Below, piece after piece: positions 36,891 through 45,499 of a stretch of DNA of 64,000 bases. Below the pieces are notes generated by a model, which saw only the letters and a list, made by a program, of their open reading frames with translations, was not told the origin of the DNA and ran no database searches. The stretch's first letter is position 1. Every line of letters starts with the position of its first letter. Source of the DNA: Acinetobacter kookii (lineage in GTDB: Bacteria > Pseudomonadota > Gammaproteobacteria > Pseudomonadales > Moraxellaceae); contig NZ_FMYO01000001.1 in the NCBI RefSeq assembly GCF_900096895.1, forward strand, positions 682,001 through 746,000. The letters are read 5' to 3'. A program made the position numbers and the translations under genes.

Positions 36891-39371
36891 CTATTGATTC
36901 ATCTCTCGCAAACTTTGCAGTGGCGGAATATCACAGAGATAACTTAAACGATAACGACCAATCAGCGCACACAGTAGCGTCATGAGTATGGGTAAAATCA
37001 TCCAGATTTGCCAGTGGGCCTGAATCAGCAGATTCATTTTATAACTGGCAATGGCACTGATCACTTCGGCAAACAGGCAAGATACAATTCCTGCCATGAA
37101 TCCCATAAAGCCAATTTCCAGGGTCATCATCTGCTTGAGCTTTTGCTTGGAACTGCCGAATGAACGCAGCAAAGCCACTTCACGTTTGCGTTCATCCATC
37201 AACAGGTTTAAACAGGCAATTAACACCAGAACCCCCGAAACACTGACCAACAGCGCCAGAATGGTGATAATTTGCACCAGCACCTTCACCAGGCGTTTGA
37301 CCTCATCCAGAATCAGGCTGACATCAATAAAAACGGTGTTGGAAAATTGCTGAATTACCGACACCATCTGGTTTTTATCCTGTTCCGGCACGTAAAAACT
37401 GCCTAAATAGCTGCCGGCATTTTCATCCATGGTGTTGGGCGCAAAAATAAAGAAAAAATTCGGACTGAAACTTTCCCATTCCACACTGCGCAAGTTCACC
37501 ACCTTGGCCTGAATCTGGCCTTCAGGCAGGCTAAAGGTGAGCCGATCGCCGATTTTAATGCCCAGTTCTGCTGCGGTTTTGGCTTCAACCGACACCTCAC
37601 CGGGATGTTTCAAGGCGGCCGTGCCCTGCAGGATAATATTGTCCACCGGATATTCTGTGGTCTGGGTTAAATTCAGTTCACGGCGTAAAGAATTGTTGCT
37701 TTTGACCAGATCTGCCGCAAAAGGCTGATCGTTCTTTGCGACTAGGCGACCACGAATATTGGGATATAAGGGCGTACTTGGCCAGCCGTGTTGTTTCATC
37801 TGAGCTTTGAAAGCAGGCATATCAAACGGCGGCAGACCATACACAAACTGGTTGGGAGTGCCTTCCGGCAATTGCTGTTGCCAACGCTCCAGCAAATCGG
37901 TCCGCAACACGGTCAACACCGTCATCAGACTCAGGCCCAGTGCCAGAGCGGTAATTTGAAAAGCGGTTTGATACGGCACCCGCACATAGGCTGAAATTGC
38001 CCCTTTCAGGTTTTTGATGAACTTTAAACAGCCCCAGATCATTAAATAGAGGATGGTACACAGCAGTACAATCGCCCCCATCACCCAGGCAGTCAGCACA
38101 AGATTTTCAGTCAGCACAATACTGAACAGTGCCAAGCTGGCTGTGCCCATCACCAACATCCAGAGCATTGACTGTACCGATTTTTCCTGTTGGCGAATGA
38201 CCCGAATCGGCGGAGTATTGAGTAATTGCCACAGACTGGGAACAATGAATCCCAATAGCACCACAGCACTGGTCAGCATGGCAACCGGTAATGGACCCAG
38301 CAGCATTTCCCCGGCAGAAAACTCCATCTGCAAATTTGGAATCAGTTGCAGCATCAGTTGCAGCAAACCATAGCCCAGTGCGATTCCAGCCAGACTGCCA
38401 ATCGCTATAGCAATCATTAAGACCACAGCCAGCAAACTGAGATAGGCATTGAGAATCTGCCCTCGTGTCGCACCAATGCAACGCATCAATGCAATATTGT
38501 CCTGATTTTGTTGTACATAACGCTGGCTGGTCAGGGCAATTGCAATCCCGCACAGCAAAATGGTCAAGATATTGCTCAGTTGCAGGAAAGTATCCAGATT
38601 GGCAATCGGCTTCATTAAACGGGTATTGCCTTCGCTGGCATTTCTTAACCTGAGGCTATTTTGATCATCAGCAGTTTGTACCTCATCGGCTGTTTTAGAT
38701 GAATTACCTTGCTGAGACTTCTTGAAATTTTGCTCAAACTGCCTGGTCTGCTGAGGGTCTCCTGCCATCAACAACCGGTACTCGGCACGGCTGCCCACCT
38801 GAATGGCATTGGTTTTGGCTACGTCGCTGCGGGAAATCATCACCGTTGGCGAAAAGCCGGAAAAGCCCAGTTCCTGATTGGAATCATGCTCAATTTTTGC
38901 CGTAATCTTAAACTGCGCATCGGCAATATTGACTGTATCTCCCACTTTAACCTGCAATAAATCCATGGCACGTGGACTCATCCAGACCTCGCCAGGCTGG
39001 ATGGTTTGTGCCTGTGGCAGGACCCGCAGCTCCCCGCGCAAGGGAAATGCCTGATCGATGGCTTTCACATTCACCATGACAAACTGATCCCGGGTATGAG
39101 CCATTGAACTGAATGCAGTGACTTGGGATTGTTGCAGTTTTAATTGTCTGGCCTGATTCTGCCACTTTTGTTCCAGCGGCTGATTGTCGGTCAGCACCAG
39201 GTCTGCTGCCAGCATTTCTGCGGCCTGGAGCGCCACAGCATTTTGAATCTGTTCATTGCTAAATTTCAGCGCAGTGGTGGCACTAATCGCCAGGGTCAAG
39301 GCAATGATCAGCAGATAAACACCGCTGCTTTTAAAGCTTTGCGTCAGCAGTGGCCGAAATAATCGATTCAT
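36891..39371 (-). CDS. FtsX-like ABC transporter permease (YbbP-like)
   Basis: The 826-residue protein has an N-terminal membrane segment, a large periplasmic domain (MacB-like, about 45-255), then membrane clusters at about 265-410 and 425-500, a second periplasmic part and a C-terminal group of three helices with the FtsX motif region RKREVALLRSFGSSKQKL. It pairs with the ATPase encoded immediately upstream; start ATG 39371 overlaps the ATPase stop and has GAGAGGA before it. The pair is next to tesA as in E. coli ybbA-ybbP. Substrate unknown. Confidence 0.88.
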   Translation of the reverse strand: MNRLFRPLLTQSFKSSGVYLLIIALTLAISATTALKFSNEQIQNAVALQAAEMLAADLVLTDNQPLEQKWQNQARQLKLQQSQVTAFSSMAHTRDQFVMVNVKAIDQAFPLRGELRVLPQAQTIQPGEVWMSPRAMDLLQVKVGDTVNIADAQFKITAKIEHDSNQELGFSGFSPTVMISRSDVAKTNAIQVGSRAEYRLLMAGDPQQTRQFEQNFKKSQQGNSSKTADEVQTADDQNSLRLRNASEGNTRLMKPIANLDTFLQLSNILTILLCGIAIALTSQRYVQQNQDNIALMRCIGATRGQILNAYLSLLAVVLMIAIAIGSLAGIALGYGLLQLMLQLIPNLQMEFSAGEMLLGPLPVAMLTSAVVLLGFIVPSLWQLLNTPPIRVIRQQEKSVQSMLWMLVMGTASLALFSIVLTENLVLTAWVMGAIVLLCTILYLMIWGCLKFIKNLKGAISAYVRVPYQTAFQITALALGLSLMTVLTVLRTDLLERWQQQLPEGTPNQFVYGLPPFDMPAFKAQMKQHGWPSTPLYPNIRGRLVAKNDQPFAADLVKSNNSLRRELNLTQTTEYPVDNIILQGTAALKHPGEVSVEAKTAAELGIKIGDRLTFSLPEGQIQAKVVNLRSVEWESFSPNFFFIFAPNTMDENAGSYLGSFYVPEQDKNQMVSVIQQFSNTVFIDVSLILDEVKRLVKVLVQIITILALLVSVSGVLVLIACLNLLMDERKREVALLRSFGSSKQKLKQMMTLEIGFMGFMAGIVSCLFAEVISAIASYKMNLLIQAHWQIWMILPILMTLLCALIGRYRLSYLCDIPPLQSLREMNQ

Positions 39372-39372
39372 T

Positions 39373-40101
39373 TCAGTCCTCTCCCAAGCCATGTTCGATC
39401 AAATGGCCATCGCGCAACTCAAAATGCCGCTGGCATTGCTGGGCCAATGTTGAATCATGGGTCACCAGCACCAGCGTGGTGCCAAATTCACGATTCAGCT
39501 GAAACAGCAGCTGTTCAATTTCCTTGGCGGTTTGTGCATCCAGATTACCGGTCGGTTCATCGGCAAAAATAATTTGCGGGTCGCTAATTAAGGCACGGGC
39601 AATCGCCACCCGTTGCTGCTCCCCCCCCGACAAGACTTTGGGTGTCTGCTGGGCCTGACGTTCCAGACCGACTTTCTTCAGCAAAGCCAAAGCCTTTTTT
39701 TCAGCTGCAGCAAAGTTAAAATTCTGCTTTAAGCGTAGCGGCAACATCACATTTTCCACCGCCGTTAAGTGCGGTAACAGCTGAAAGGACTGAAATACAA
39801 AACCAATATTTTTTAAGCGCACCAGCGCTCGCTGTTCTTCATTCAATTCGGTAATCGATTGCCCACAGACCTGCAATTTTCCTGAACTGGCCTGATCCAG
39901 CGTCGCCAGAATACCCAGCAGGGTCGATTTACCTGAACCGGATCGTCCGGTAATTGCTACCTGTTCACCACGGTGAATATCAAAGCTGAGATTTTCAAAA
40001 ATGCTGAGTTCTTTTTGGGCAAATTTGATCTTTTGGCTAAGCTGCTGTGCAGAGATAATCACTTGTGGCATGATGGAATGGTCGCTATTAACGTGGGTCA
40101 T
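39373..40101 (-). CDS. ABC transporter ATP-binding protein (YbbA-like)
   Basis: The 242-residue ATPase of the LolD/MacB type has Walker [10 protein letters not shown] (about 53-61), Q-loop [13 protein letters not shown], signature [15 protein letters not shown] and Walker [14 protein letters not shown]. The start at 40101 has AGGG six bases upstream; a later ATG at 40071 has none. It is divergent from tesA with only 11 bases between start codons, so their promoters and RBS regions overlap. Confidence 0.93.
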   Translation of the reverse strand: MTHVNSDHSIMPQVIISAQQLSQKIKFAQKELSIFENLSFDIHRGEQVAITGRSGSGKSTLLGILATLDQASSGKLQVCGQSITELNEEQRALVRLKNIGFVFQSFQLLPHLTAVENVMLPLRLKQNFNFAAAEKKALALLKKVGLERQAQQTPKVLSGGEQQRVAIARALISDPQIIFADEPTGNLDAQTAKEIEQLLFQLNREFGTTLVLVTHDSTLAQQCQRHFELRDGHLIEHGLGED

Positions 40102-40112
40102 AAAATCCCTAT

Positions 40113-40742
40113 ATGCAAAATCGCAATCTGAAAACTCTTGTATTGCCTTGCTTGGCCATGCTCAGTCTGGGTCTTACTCCAGTCATGGCATCTGCTAAAA
40201 CCATTATGATTGTGGGTGACAGTATTAGTGCGGGTTATGGCATACAGGCACAGCAAGGCTGGGTAGCGTTATTACAGAAACGTCTAGACCAACAGTATCC
40301 GAAACAGCATAAAGTGGTCAATGCCAGTGTCAGTGGTGAAACCACCAGTGGCGCCGTGGCACGCCTACCCAAATTGCTGCAAACCTATAAGCCGCATATT
40401 GTGGTGATTGAACTGGGCGGGAATGATGGTTTACGCGGTCAGCCACCGCTCTTGATTCAAAAAAACCTGGCGACTTTAGTGCAGCATAGTCAAAAAGCGA
40501 AAGCCAAAGTCATTATATTTGGAATGAAAATTCCGCCCAATTACGGCACTGCTTATAGCAAAGCTTTTGAAAAGAATTACAAGATTGTCAGTCAGCAGCA
40601 TAATGTGAAATTGCTGCCATTTTTTTTAGAAGGTGTGGCTGGCAAGAAAAGCCTGATGCAAGCCGATCTGGTTCATCCCAATGCCTCTGCTCAAAGCATC
40701 TTGCTGAACAATGCTTATCCCTATATAAAAGGCGCTTTATAA
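40113..40742 (+). CDS. tesA: Periplasmic acyl-CoA thioesterase I / lysophospholipase (TesA-like)
   Basis: SGNH/GDSL hydrolase. The 209-residue precursor has a signal peptide (about 1-28, ending ASA), block I IMIVGDSISAGYG with Ser37, block III GGNDGLRG and block V DLVHPN with the catalytic Asp and His. E. coli TesA acts on acyl-CoA and lysophospholipids in the periplasm. The neighbouring ABC exporter is the same pair found beside tesA in E. coli. The stop codon lies inside its terminator. Confidence 0.93.
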   Translation: MQNRNLKTLVLPCLAMLSLGLTPVMASAKTIMIVGDSISAGYGIQAQQGWVALLQKRLDQQYPKQHKVVNASVSGETTSGAVARLPKLLQTYKPHIVVIELGGNDGLRGQPPLLIQKNLATLVQHSQKAKAKVIIFGMKIPPNYGTAYSKAFEKNYKIVSQQHNVKLLPFFLEGVAGKKSLMQADLVHPNASAQSILLNNAYPYIKGAL

Positions 40743-40752
40743 AGCGCCTTTT
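40727..40752. terminator. tesA terminator, overlapping the stop codon
   Basis: AAAAGGCGCTTT and its perfect complement AAAGCGCCTTTT are separated by two bases; the last codons and stop of tesA form part of the stem. Confidence 0.8.
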
Positions 40753-40778
40753 ATAAATCCTGACTTTTGACTTTTAAC

Positions 40779-41393
40779 TTAAAAATCAAAGAAAGTGACT
40801 TCACCCGTTTCAAGCGAGTACTCTGCGCCCACTACTTTTAACTTGCCTTGGGCAATCAAATTTTCCAATACCGCAGAACCGTGACGCAACTGGTTTACGG
40901 ATGCAAAAACGTTGGAACGTACGGCATGTTTGGACAGTTTATCCAAGTCATCTTTGAGTTCGGTTTGCATTAAAATTTCAACTGAAGGACGTACCCGGTT
41001 AACAATCGACATCAAGTTGGCTGATGGCGGAGCTGCTGGATTGGTCAATGCCTCAATGGTGGAATGAATGGCGCCACAATGGGTATGCCCCAAAACAATC
41101 ACTACAGGACAGCCAAAACTGTCCGCCGCAAATTCAACACTACCGACTTGTGATGGCGCAACAATATTGCCGGCTACACGAATCACAAATAAGTCACCTA
41201 GCCCCTGGTCAAAAACCATTTCAGCCGGTACACGTGAGTCTGAACAGCCTAATACAATTGCAAACGGTTCCTGGCTTTCTGCCATTTCTGCACGTTGCTG
41301 GTGAGACAAAAGTTTAGAATGCGTCGTTTCACCATTTACAAAACGCTGGTTCCCTTTTTTTAAACGATCTAAAGCTTCTTCTGCTGTTAGCAT
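40779..41393 (-). CDS. Beta-class carbonic anhydrase
   Basis: Interconverts CO2 and bicarbonate. The product of 204 residues has the zinc ligands in VLGCSDSRVPAE (Cys, with the Asp-Arg dyad) and GHTHCGAI (His and Cys), and the FVIRVAGNIV strand. I chose the ATG at 41393 because MLTAEEALDRLKKGNQRFV fits the family start; an upstream start at 41435 adds 14 residues. Monocistronic. Confidence 0.92.
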   Translation of the reverse strand: MLTAEEALDRLKKGNQRFVNGETTHSKLLSHQQRAEMAESQEPFAIVLGCSDSRVPAEMVFDQGLGDLFVIRVAGNIVAPSQVGSVEFAADSFGCPVVIVLGHTHCGAIHSTIEALTNPAAPPSANLMSIVNRVRPSVEILMQTELKDDLDKLSKHAVRSNVFASVNQLRHGSAVLENLIAQGKLKVVGAEYSLETGEVTFFDF

Positions 41394-41701
41394 GCTGGTC
41401 TTCCAATGTTTTAAGTTGGAACATTTTAATGCCATGAAAACCGAAAGTCACTTGCAAAAAATCATAGCTGTGCAGTTTCTGACTGCGTTACAAAATATTT
41501 TTATTGGGTCCAAAAAAAGACACAGTTCACATTTTAAATCTTTCCAGTTACCGGGTTCAAAAAACAATTCAGTGACATTTCTTTAATAATATTTACAATA
41601 AACTACAGACATTTAAAAAAATTAGATGCTGTCTGAAATTAGATAATTTTTATTCTTGACCTATAAATATTATCGGCATGAGTCTTCAAGGATGATCATC
41701 A
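41394..41701. other. Intergenic region, carbonic anhydrase to lipase
   Basis: About 300 bases of divergent promoter space. I see no repeat, terminator or coding frame with an RBS; a possible -10 TATAAT-like box (TATAAA, 41661-41666) lies upstream of the lipase gene. Confidence 0.35.
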
Positions 41702-42730
41702 ATGACACAGCCTGGTTCAAATTTTTCTCGATTTGTACGCAACCTCTGTCTTGTTACAGCCTGCTGTTTTACAGGCATGGCTGTGGCTCAAAGCACCAAA
41801 CCGAATACAGAAAAAATAAATTTGCAAAACTATCTGGTTCAGGAACGCAATGAAGCCGGGTTGAAAGCCAGAACCATTCAAGTCGGTGAGATTAGCTGGG
41901 CTTACAATGAAGGAGGATCACGGCAAAAACCGACCATTCTGCTGATTCATGGTTTAGCCGGGAATCGGGACAACTGGAACCGGGTGGCCCATTTTTTAAC
42001 GCCTTACTATCATGTCATCATTCCCGACTTGCCCAATAATGGTGAAACCAGAACACCTGAAAACTTTGATGCTTCCGTACCCAATGTGACAGAAAGCCTG
42101 CGCCGTTTTGTTGAAGCCATTGATGTAGAAGACAAACTGAATGTGGCCGGCCATTCCCTGGGCGGATCGATTGCCACTGTCTATGCATCGCAATATCCGT
42201 TTGATACGCAAAGCCTGTTTCTGCTCAATAGCGCAGGTATTTATACCCAGGCCAAGACCCGCTATTCCAAAGATCCGGTGACCCTGAAACAGCTGATCGT
42301 GTCTAAACCTGGCGATCTGGAACAGGTGATGCATCGGGTCATGCAAAATCCACCCAGCTTACCCAACGCCGTGAAATCTGCCCAGGAAAACTACCTGATT
42401 ACCCAAGCAGCAAAAAATGGCAAGCTGATCGATCAGCTGGTGGCACTGAACCGTATTTATACGCCAGAATCCTTTGCCCGTCTTACCCGAACGGTAGAAG
42501 CCCCTACCCTGATTCTTTGGGGCAAACAGGACAAAATTATTAATGTTGAAGTGGCAAATGAGTTAAAATCTTTATTGAAACGCGCTGAGGCTCCTGTCAT
42601 TCTTAATAATGTAGGACACATGCCCATTTTGGAAGCAGAGCAGGAAGTGGCGGCATATTATTTACCCTTTCTTGCCAAGACCCAAAAAATGAAAAACCCG
42701 CTGGCAGATAAGCTTATTCCACTCAATTAA
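41702..42730 (+). CDS. Exported alpha/beta hydrolase (lipase-like)
   Basis: The 342-residue precursor has an export signal (about 1-32, NLCLVTACCFTGMAVAQS), then an alpha/beta hydrolase with LLIHGLAGNRDNWNRVA, nucleophile Ser in VAGHSLGGSIATVYA, Asp in LWGKQDKIINVE and His in NNVGHMPILEAE. The signal also contains a possible lipobox (LVTAC), so the protein could be a lipoprotein. Similar Acinetobacter proteins are annotated as triacylglycerol lipases; substrate not shown. Followed after 17 bases by an unknown gene in a likely operon. Confidence 0.8.
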   Translation: MTQPGSNFSRFVRNLCLVTACCFTGMAVAQSTKPNTEKINLQNYLVQERNEAGLKARTIQVGEISWAYNEGGSRQKPTILLIHGLAGNRDNWNRVAHFLTPYYHVIIPDLPNNGETRTPENFDASVPNVTESLRRFVEAIDVEDKLNVAGHSLGGSIATVYASQYPFDTQSLFLLNSAGIYTQAKTRYSKDPVTLKQLIVSKPGDLEQVMHRVMQNPPSLPNAVKSAQENYLITQAAKNGKLIDQLVALNRIYTPESFARLTRTVEAPTLILWGKQDKIINVEVANELKSLLKRAEAPVILNNVGHMPILEAEQEVAAYYLPFLAKTQKMKNPLADKLIPLN

Positions 42731-42747
42731 TTTTTCCCCGAGACAGT

Positions 42748-43758
42748 ATGCAAAAACATCCGATGATTGAGCAGTTAATTGAAGCTCATCTTGACTTTTT
42801 AGACCAAGAGTTTTCACATACTGCAACGATTCAAACTGAATTCCTGAATTTTTATCAGTGGTTTAGAAAACAGCCGCTGCAACAGATCTGGTCCTTTGAG
42901 CAAATCAATGCACTGTTGCAAAAGCAGGTTTTAGCCACCCCCGCGAGCAGCTTTTTAATTGAGCAGATTACGGAGCATCTGCGTTTTGCCCTGGTTCATC
43001 CGCTCAACGAGAGCACTAAAATAGCCGATGTCATTCCAGTTTTAACCATCGACAAAATTGCCCAATATGTCGCGAGCAAAAGTGCTCACCGCCAGCGCTT
43101 GATTAAAACGGTGGTCAATAATCCTGCCTTTTCCGCCATGATTAGCCAGCTCATTCAGCACTCCATTCAGGACTATGTGGATAATTCGGTCATGGCCAAA
43201 CGGGTTCCTGGCGTGTCCCGTTTTATGAAAATGGGCAAATCGGTGTTGGAAACCGTGACCGATTCAAATCTGGATGAAACCGTTGCACATTATTTGCAGA
43301 AGAATATTTTAAAACTGAGCCAAATGAGTGAGCATGTTTTAAATCAGCATTTTGATGACGAAAAGCTCTATCATTTTCAGGCCAACCTCTGGCATAAAAT
43401 CAAGGATATGCCTTTAACGGTACTGAAAAATTATATTGAAGTTCAGGATCTCGGTAACACGGTGAATTTAGGCCATGAAATCTGGGATCACATCCGCCAA
43501 ACAGATTACCTGAAACAGCAGGTTCATGATGGGGTCTATGCCTGGTACATTCGCAACCAGGAACGCCCATTTGACTTATTGTTACGTGACCTGAATATTG
43601 ATGAAGCCTTGATCCAACACGAATTGCAGCAGTTGCTGGCGCCTGTCGTGCAAAAACTGGTTTCATCTGCATATTTACGTGAACGTGCCAGAGCCTATTT
43701 AGAGAAATTCTATTATGCTGAAACGGCACAGAAAATTTTAAACCTTGAGGCCTCATAA
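42748..43758 (+). CDS. Unknown cytoplasmic protein in operon with the lipase-like gene
   Basis: I do not recognise the 336-residue protein. It is mostly helical by composition, has no signal peptide or membrane helix, and contains one weak internal repeat of hydrophobic/charged helices (for example MISQLIQHSIQDYVDNSVM and ADLWHKIKDMPLTVL-like segments). It begins 17 bases after the hydrolase gene, which suggests a joint role. A stretch around residues 140-180 (VPGVSRFMKMGKSVLE) is Gly/Lys-rich but is not a P-loop. Confidence 0.65.
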   Translation: MQKHPMIEQLIEAHLDFLDQEFSHTATIQTEFLNFYQWFRKQPLQQIWSFEQINALLQKQVLATPASSFLIEQITEHLRFALVHPLNESTKIADVIPVLTIDKIAQYVASKSAHRQRLIKTVVNNPAFSAMISQLIQHSIQDYVDNSVMAKRVPGVSRFMKMGKSVLETVTDSNLDETVAHYLQKNILKLSQMSEHVLNQHFDDEKLYHFQANLWHKIKDMPLTVLKNYIEVQDLGNTVNLGHEIWDHIRQTDYLKQQVHDGVYAWYIRNQERPFDLLLRDLNIDEALIQHELQQLLAPVVQKLVSSAYLRERARAYLEKFYYAETAQKILNLEAS

Positions 43759-43770
43759 GACCGATATATA

Positions 43771-43793
43771 AAAAGCCACATCATGCGGCTTTC
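43771..43793. terminator. Hairpin downstream of the lipase operon
   Basis: AAAGCC pairs with GGCTTT with an imperfect inner stem; followed by TTC. Weak. Confidence 0.45.
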
Positions 43794-43805
43794 TTGCTTC
43801 TTATA

Positions 43806-43832
43806 AAAAAACCTCCGTAATGGAGGTTTTTT
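43806..43832. terminator. Bidirectional terminator
   Basis: AAAAAACCTCC and its complement with a GTAAT loop, between the lipase operon and nfuA. Confidence 0.88.
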
Positions 43833-43848
43833 CTTAAATCATTTGCGC

Positions 43849-44487
43849 TTATTTAAAATAAGCACCTTCGGTGTTGCTATGATCCGTTTGGTCAACTACA
43901 CGCATCAATTCAGGAACATGCTGTTTCAAGGTAGTTTCTACACCCTGCTTCAAGGTCAGGTCGATAGACGAACAGCCTTGGCAACCGCCACCAAATTTCA
44001 GTACCGCAGTTAAACCGTGTTCTTCATCTTCCACCACTTCAACCAGTGCACAGTTACCACCATGGCCTGCAAGTCCCGGGTTAATTTCAGACTGAAGTAC
44101 ATAGGTAATGCGCTCTTCTACCGAGGCATCCGGACCTACACGCGGCACTTTAGAATTTGGCGCACGGAATGTCAGCTGACCACCAAAACGGTCTTTATTG
44201 TAGTCAATCACGGCATCCAGCAAATACGGAATGGATGGAGTATCAATAAATGCCGGAAAATCCGGGTAATCCTGTTTATAGTCAGTTGGAACAACTTCGT
44301 CAGGTGCACTATATGCCATACAACATTCAGCACGTGGCGTACCAGGATTTTCCACAAAAACACGCACCCCAATACCTGGCGTATTTTGCTTTTCTAACAA
44401 ATCCTTTAAATACTCTTGAGCAGTCGGAGTAATCAATAAGTTTGGAATCTCTTCTGCAACTGCAGTGCTGGTGTTCTCAGTCGACAT
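43849..44487 (-). CDS. nfuA: Fe-S biogenesis protein NfuA
   Basis: Carries [4Fe-4S] clusters to target enzymes, especially under oxidative stress or iron limitation. The 212-residue protein has an N-terminal degenerate A-type scaffold domain (about 18-110) and a C-terminal Nfu domain with the ligand pair in GGGCQGCSS. Length is slightly above the E. coli protein (191). Divergent from the second rhomboid gene. Confidence 0.94.
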   Translation of the reverse strand: MSTENTSTAVAEEIPNLLITPTAQEYLKDLLEKQNTPGIGVRVFVENPGTPRAECCMAYSAPDEVVPTDYKQDYPDFPAFIDTPSIPYLLDAVIDYNKDRFGGQLTFRAPNSKVPRVGPDASVEERITYVLQSEINPGLAGHGGNCALVEVVEDEEHGLTAVLKFGGGCQGCSSIDLTLKQGVETTLKQHVPELMRVVDQTDHSNTEGAYFK

Positions 44488-44645
44488 AACAATTTTTCCT
44501 CAAGCTGAAGTGTCCATTTTAACTGAAGATGTGGGGTAATTTCATAAATTCAACTAAAATTGTCGGATTTATTGTGAAAGTTCCACTTAAGCTGCCATTT
44601 AATGGCATTATGAACAATAGATTTTGAAATGTAGAACTTGCTTTT

Positions 44646-45263
44646 ATGTTGGATTTACCTTTTAACCATACTGTTACCCTGATTCTTATTACCGTTATTA
44701 TCTCGCTGGTTGCCTTTTCCAACCAGAAAGTCATGAGCCGACTCATTTTCTGGCCGCCGGCAATGCAGCGTGGACAATATGATCGCTTTATTACCCATGG
44801 TTTTGTGCATGCAGACGGGACTCATCTGCTGTTCAACATGATTACCCTGTTCTTTTTTGGCAGCGTGATTGAAAGTTTTTATCGGCAATATATGTACGAT
44901 TTGGGCTTTGTGCTGTTTTATCTGGGTGGCCTGATTTTTGCCATTTTACCAAGCTATCTAAAGCATCGTAATGATCATCGCTGGGCCAGTTTAGGGGCTT
45001 CTGGTGCAGTGTCTGCCGTGCTGTTTGCCTATATTCTGTTTGAACCGTGGAAATTGATCTTTGTGTTCTTTATTCCTGTGCCTGCGATTATTTTTGCCGT
45101 GCTGTATGTGGCTTATAGCGTCTGGTCAGGCAAACGCGGCAATTCCAACATCAACCATAGTGCGCATTTATGGGGAGCGGCGTATGGGGTAATAATGACG
45201 ATTATTATTGAACCCCGCCTTATTGGCCACTTTTTGAATAAACTGATGCAAGTGCCTTTTTAA
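44646..45263 (+). CDS. Rhomboid family intramembrane serine protease (short form)
   Basis: The 205-residue protein has six membrane segments. The loop HGFVHADGTHLLFNMITLFF (about 56-75) precedes the nucleophile Ser in LGASGAVSAVLF (about 117-128); the His is in NHSAHLWGAAYG (about 172-183). It is a compact rhomboid without extra domains. A second rhomboid lies about 8 kb to the left. Substrate unknown. Confidence 0.9.
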   Translation: MLDLPFNHTVTLILITVIISLVAFSNQKVMSRLIFWPPAMQRGQYDRFITHGFVHADGTHLLFNMITLFFFGSVIESFYRQYMYDLGFVLFYLGGLIFAILPSYLKHRNDHRWASLGASGAVSAVLFAYILFEPWKLIFVFFIPVPAIIFAVLYVAYSVWSGKRGNSNINHSAHLWGAAYGVIMTIIIEPRLIGHFLNKLMQVPF

Positions 45264-45284
45264 GGTATTTTTCAGAATAGGAAC

Positions 45285-45325
45285 ACCCAGTATTTAGGCT
45301 TTAAAAACACTTCACTGGGTTTTTT
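45285..45325 (+). terminator. Terminator of the second rhomboid gene
   Basis: ACCCAGT pairs with ACTGGGT across a 22-base loop and is followed by TTTTT. Confidence 0.65.
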
Positions 45326-45356
45326 CAATAAAGAACATTCGAATATTTAAAAAATT

Positions 45357-45379
45357 AAGGAGCTTAATGCTCCTTTTTT
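45357..45379 (+). terminator. Second terminator after the rhomboid gene
   Basis: AAGGAGC pairs with GCTCCTT across TTAAT and is followed by a T-run. Confidence 0.75.
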
Positions 45380-45499
45380 GCTGCGTATATTCAATAAAGA
45401 TTTACATAATTTTGTCATTAAATGCTACCCCACAAATCATTTTGGCATAGATAATGTAGACATCTGTATATAAATGCGCAAAAAAAAGAGATCTTTTGC

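Noticed and set aside
38107-38553. A long Cys-rich frame within the FtsX-like permease gene
   Set aside because: Same-strand alternative frame; composition is an artefact of the leucine-rich membrane coding sequence.
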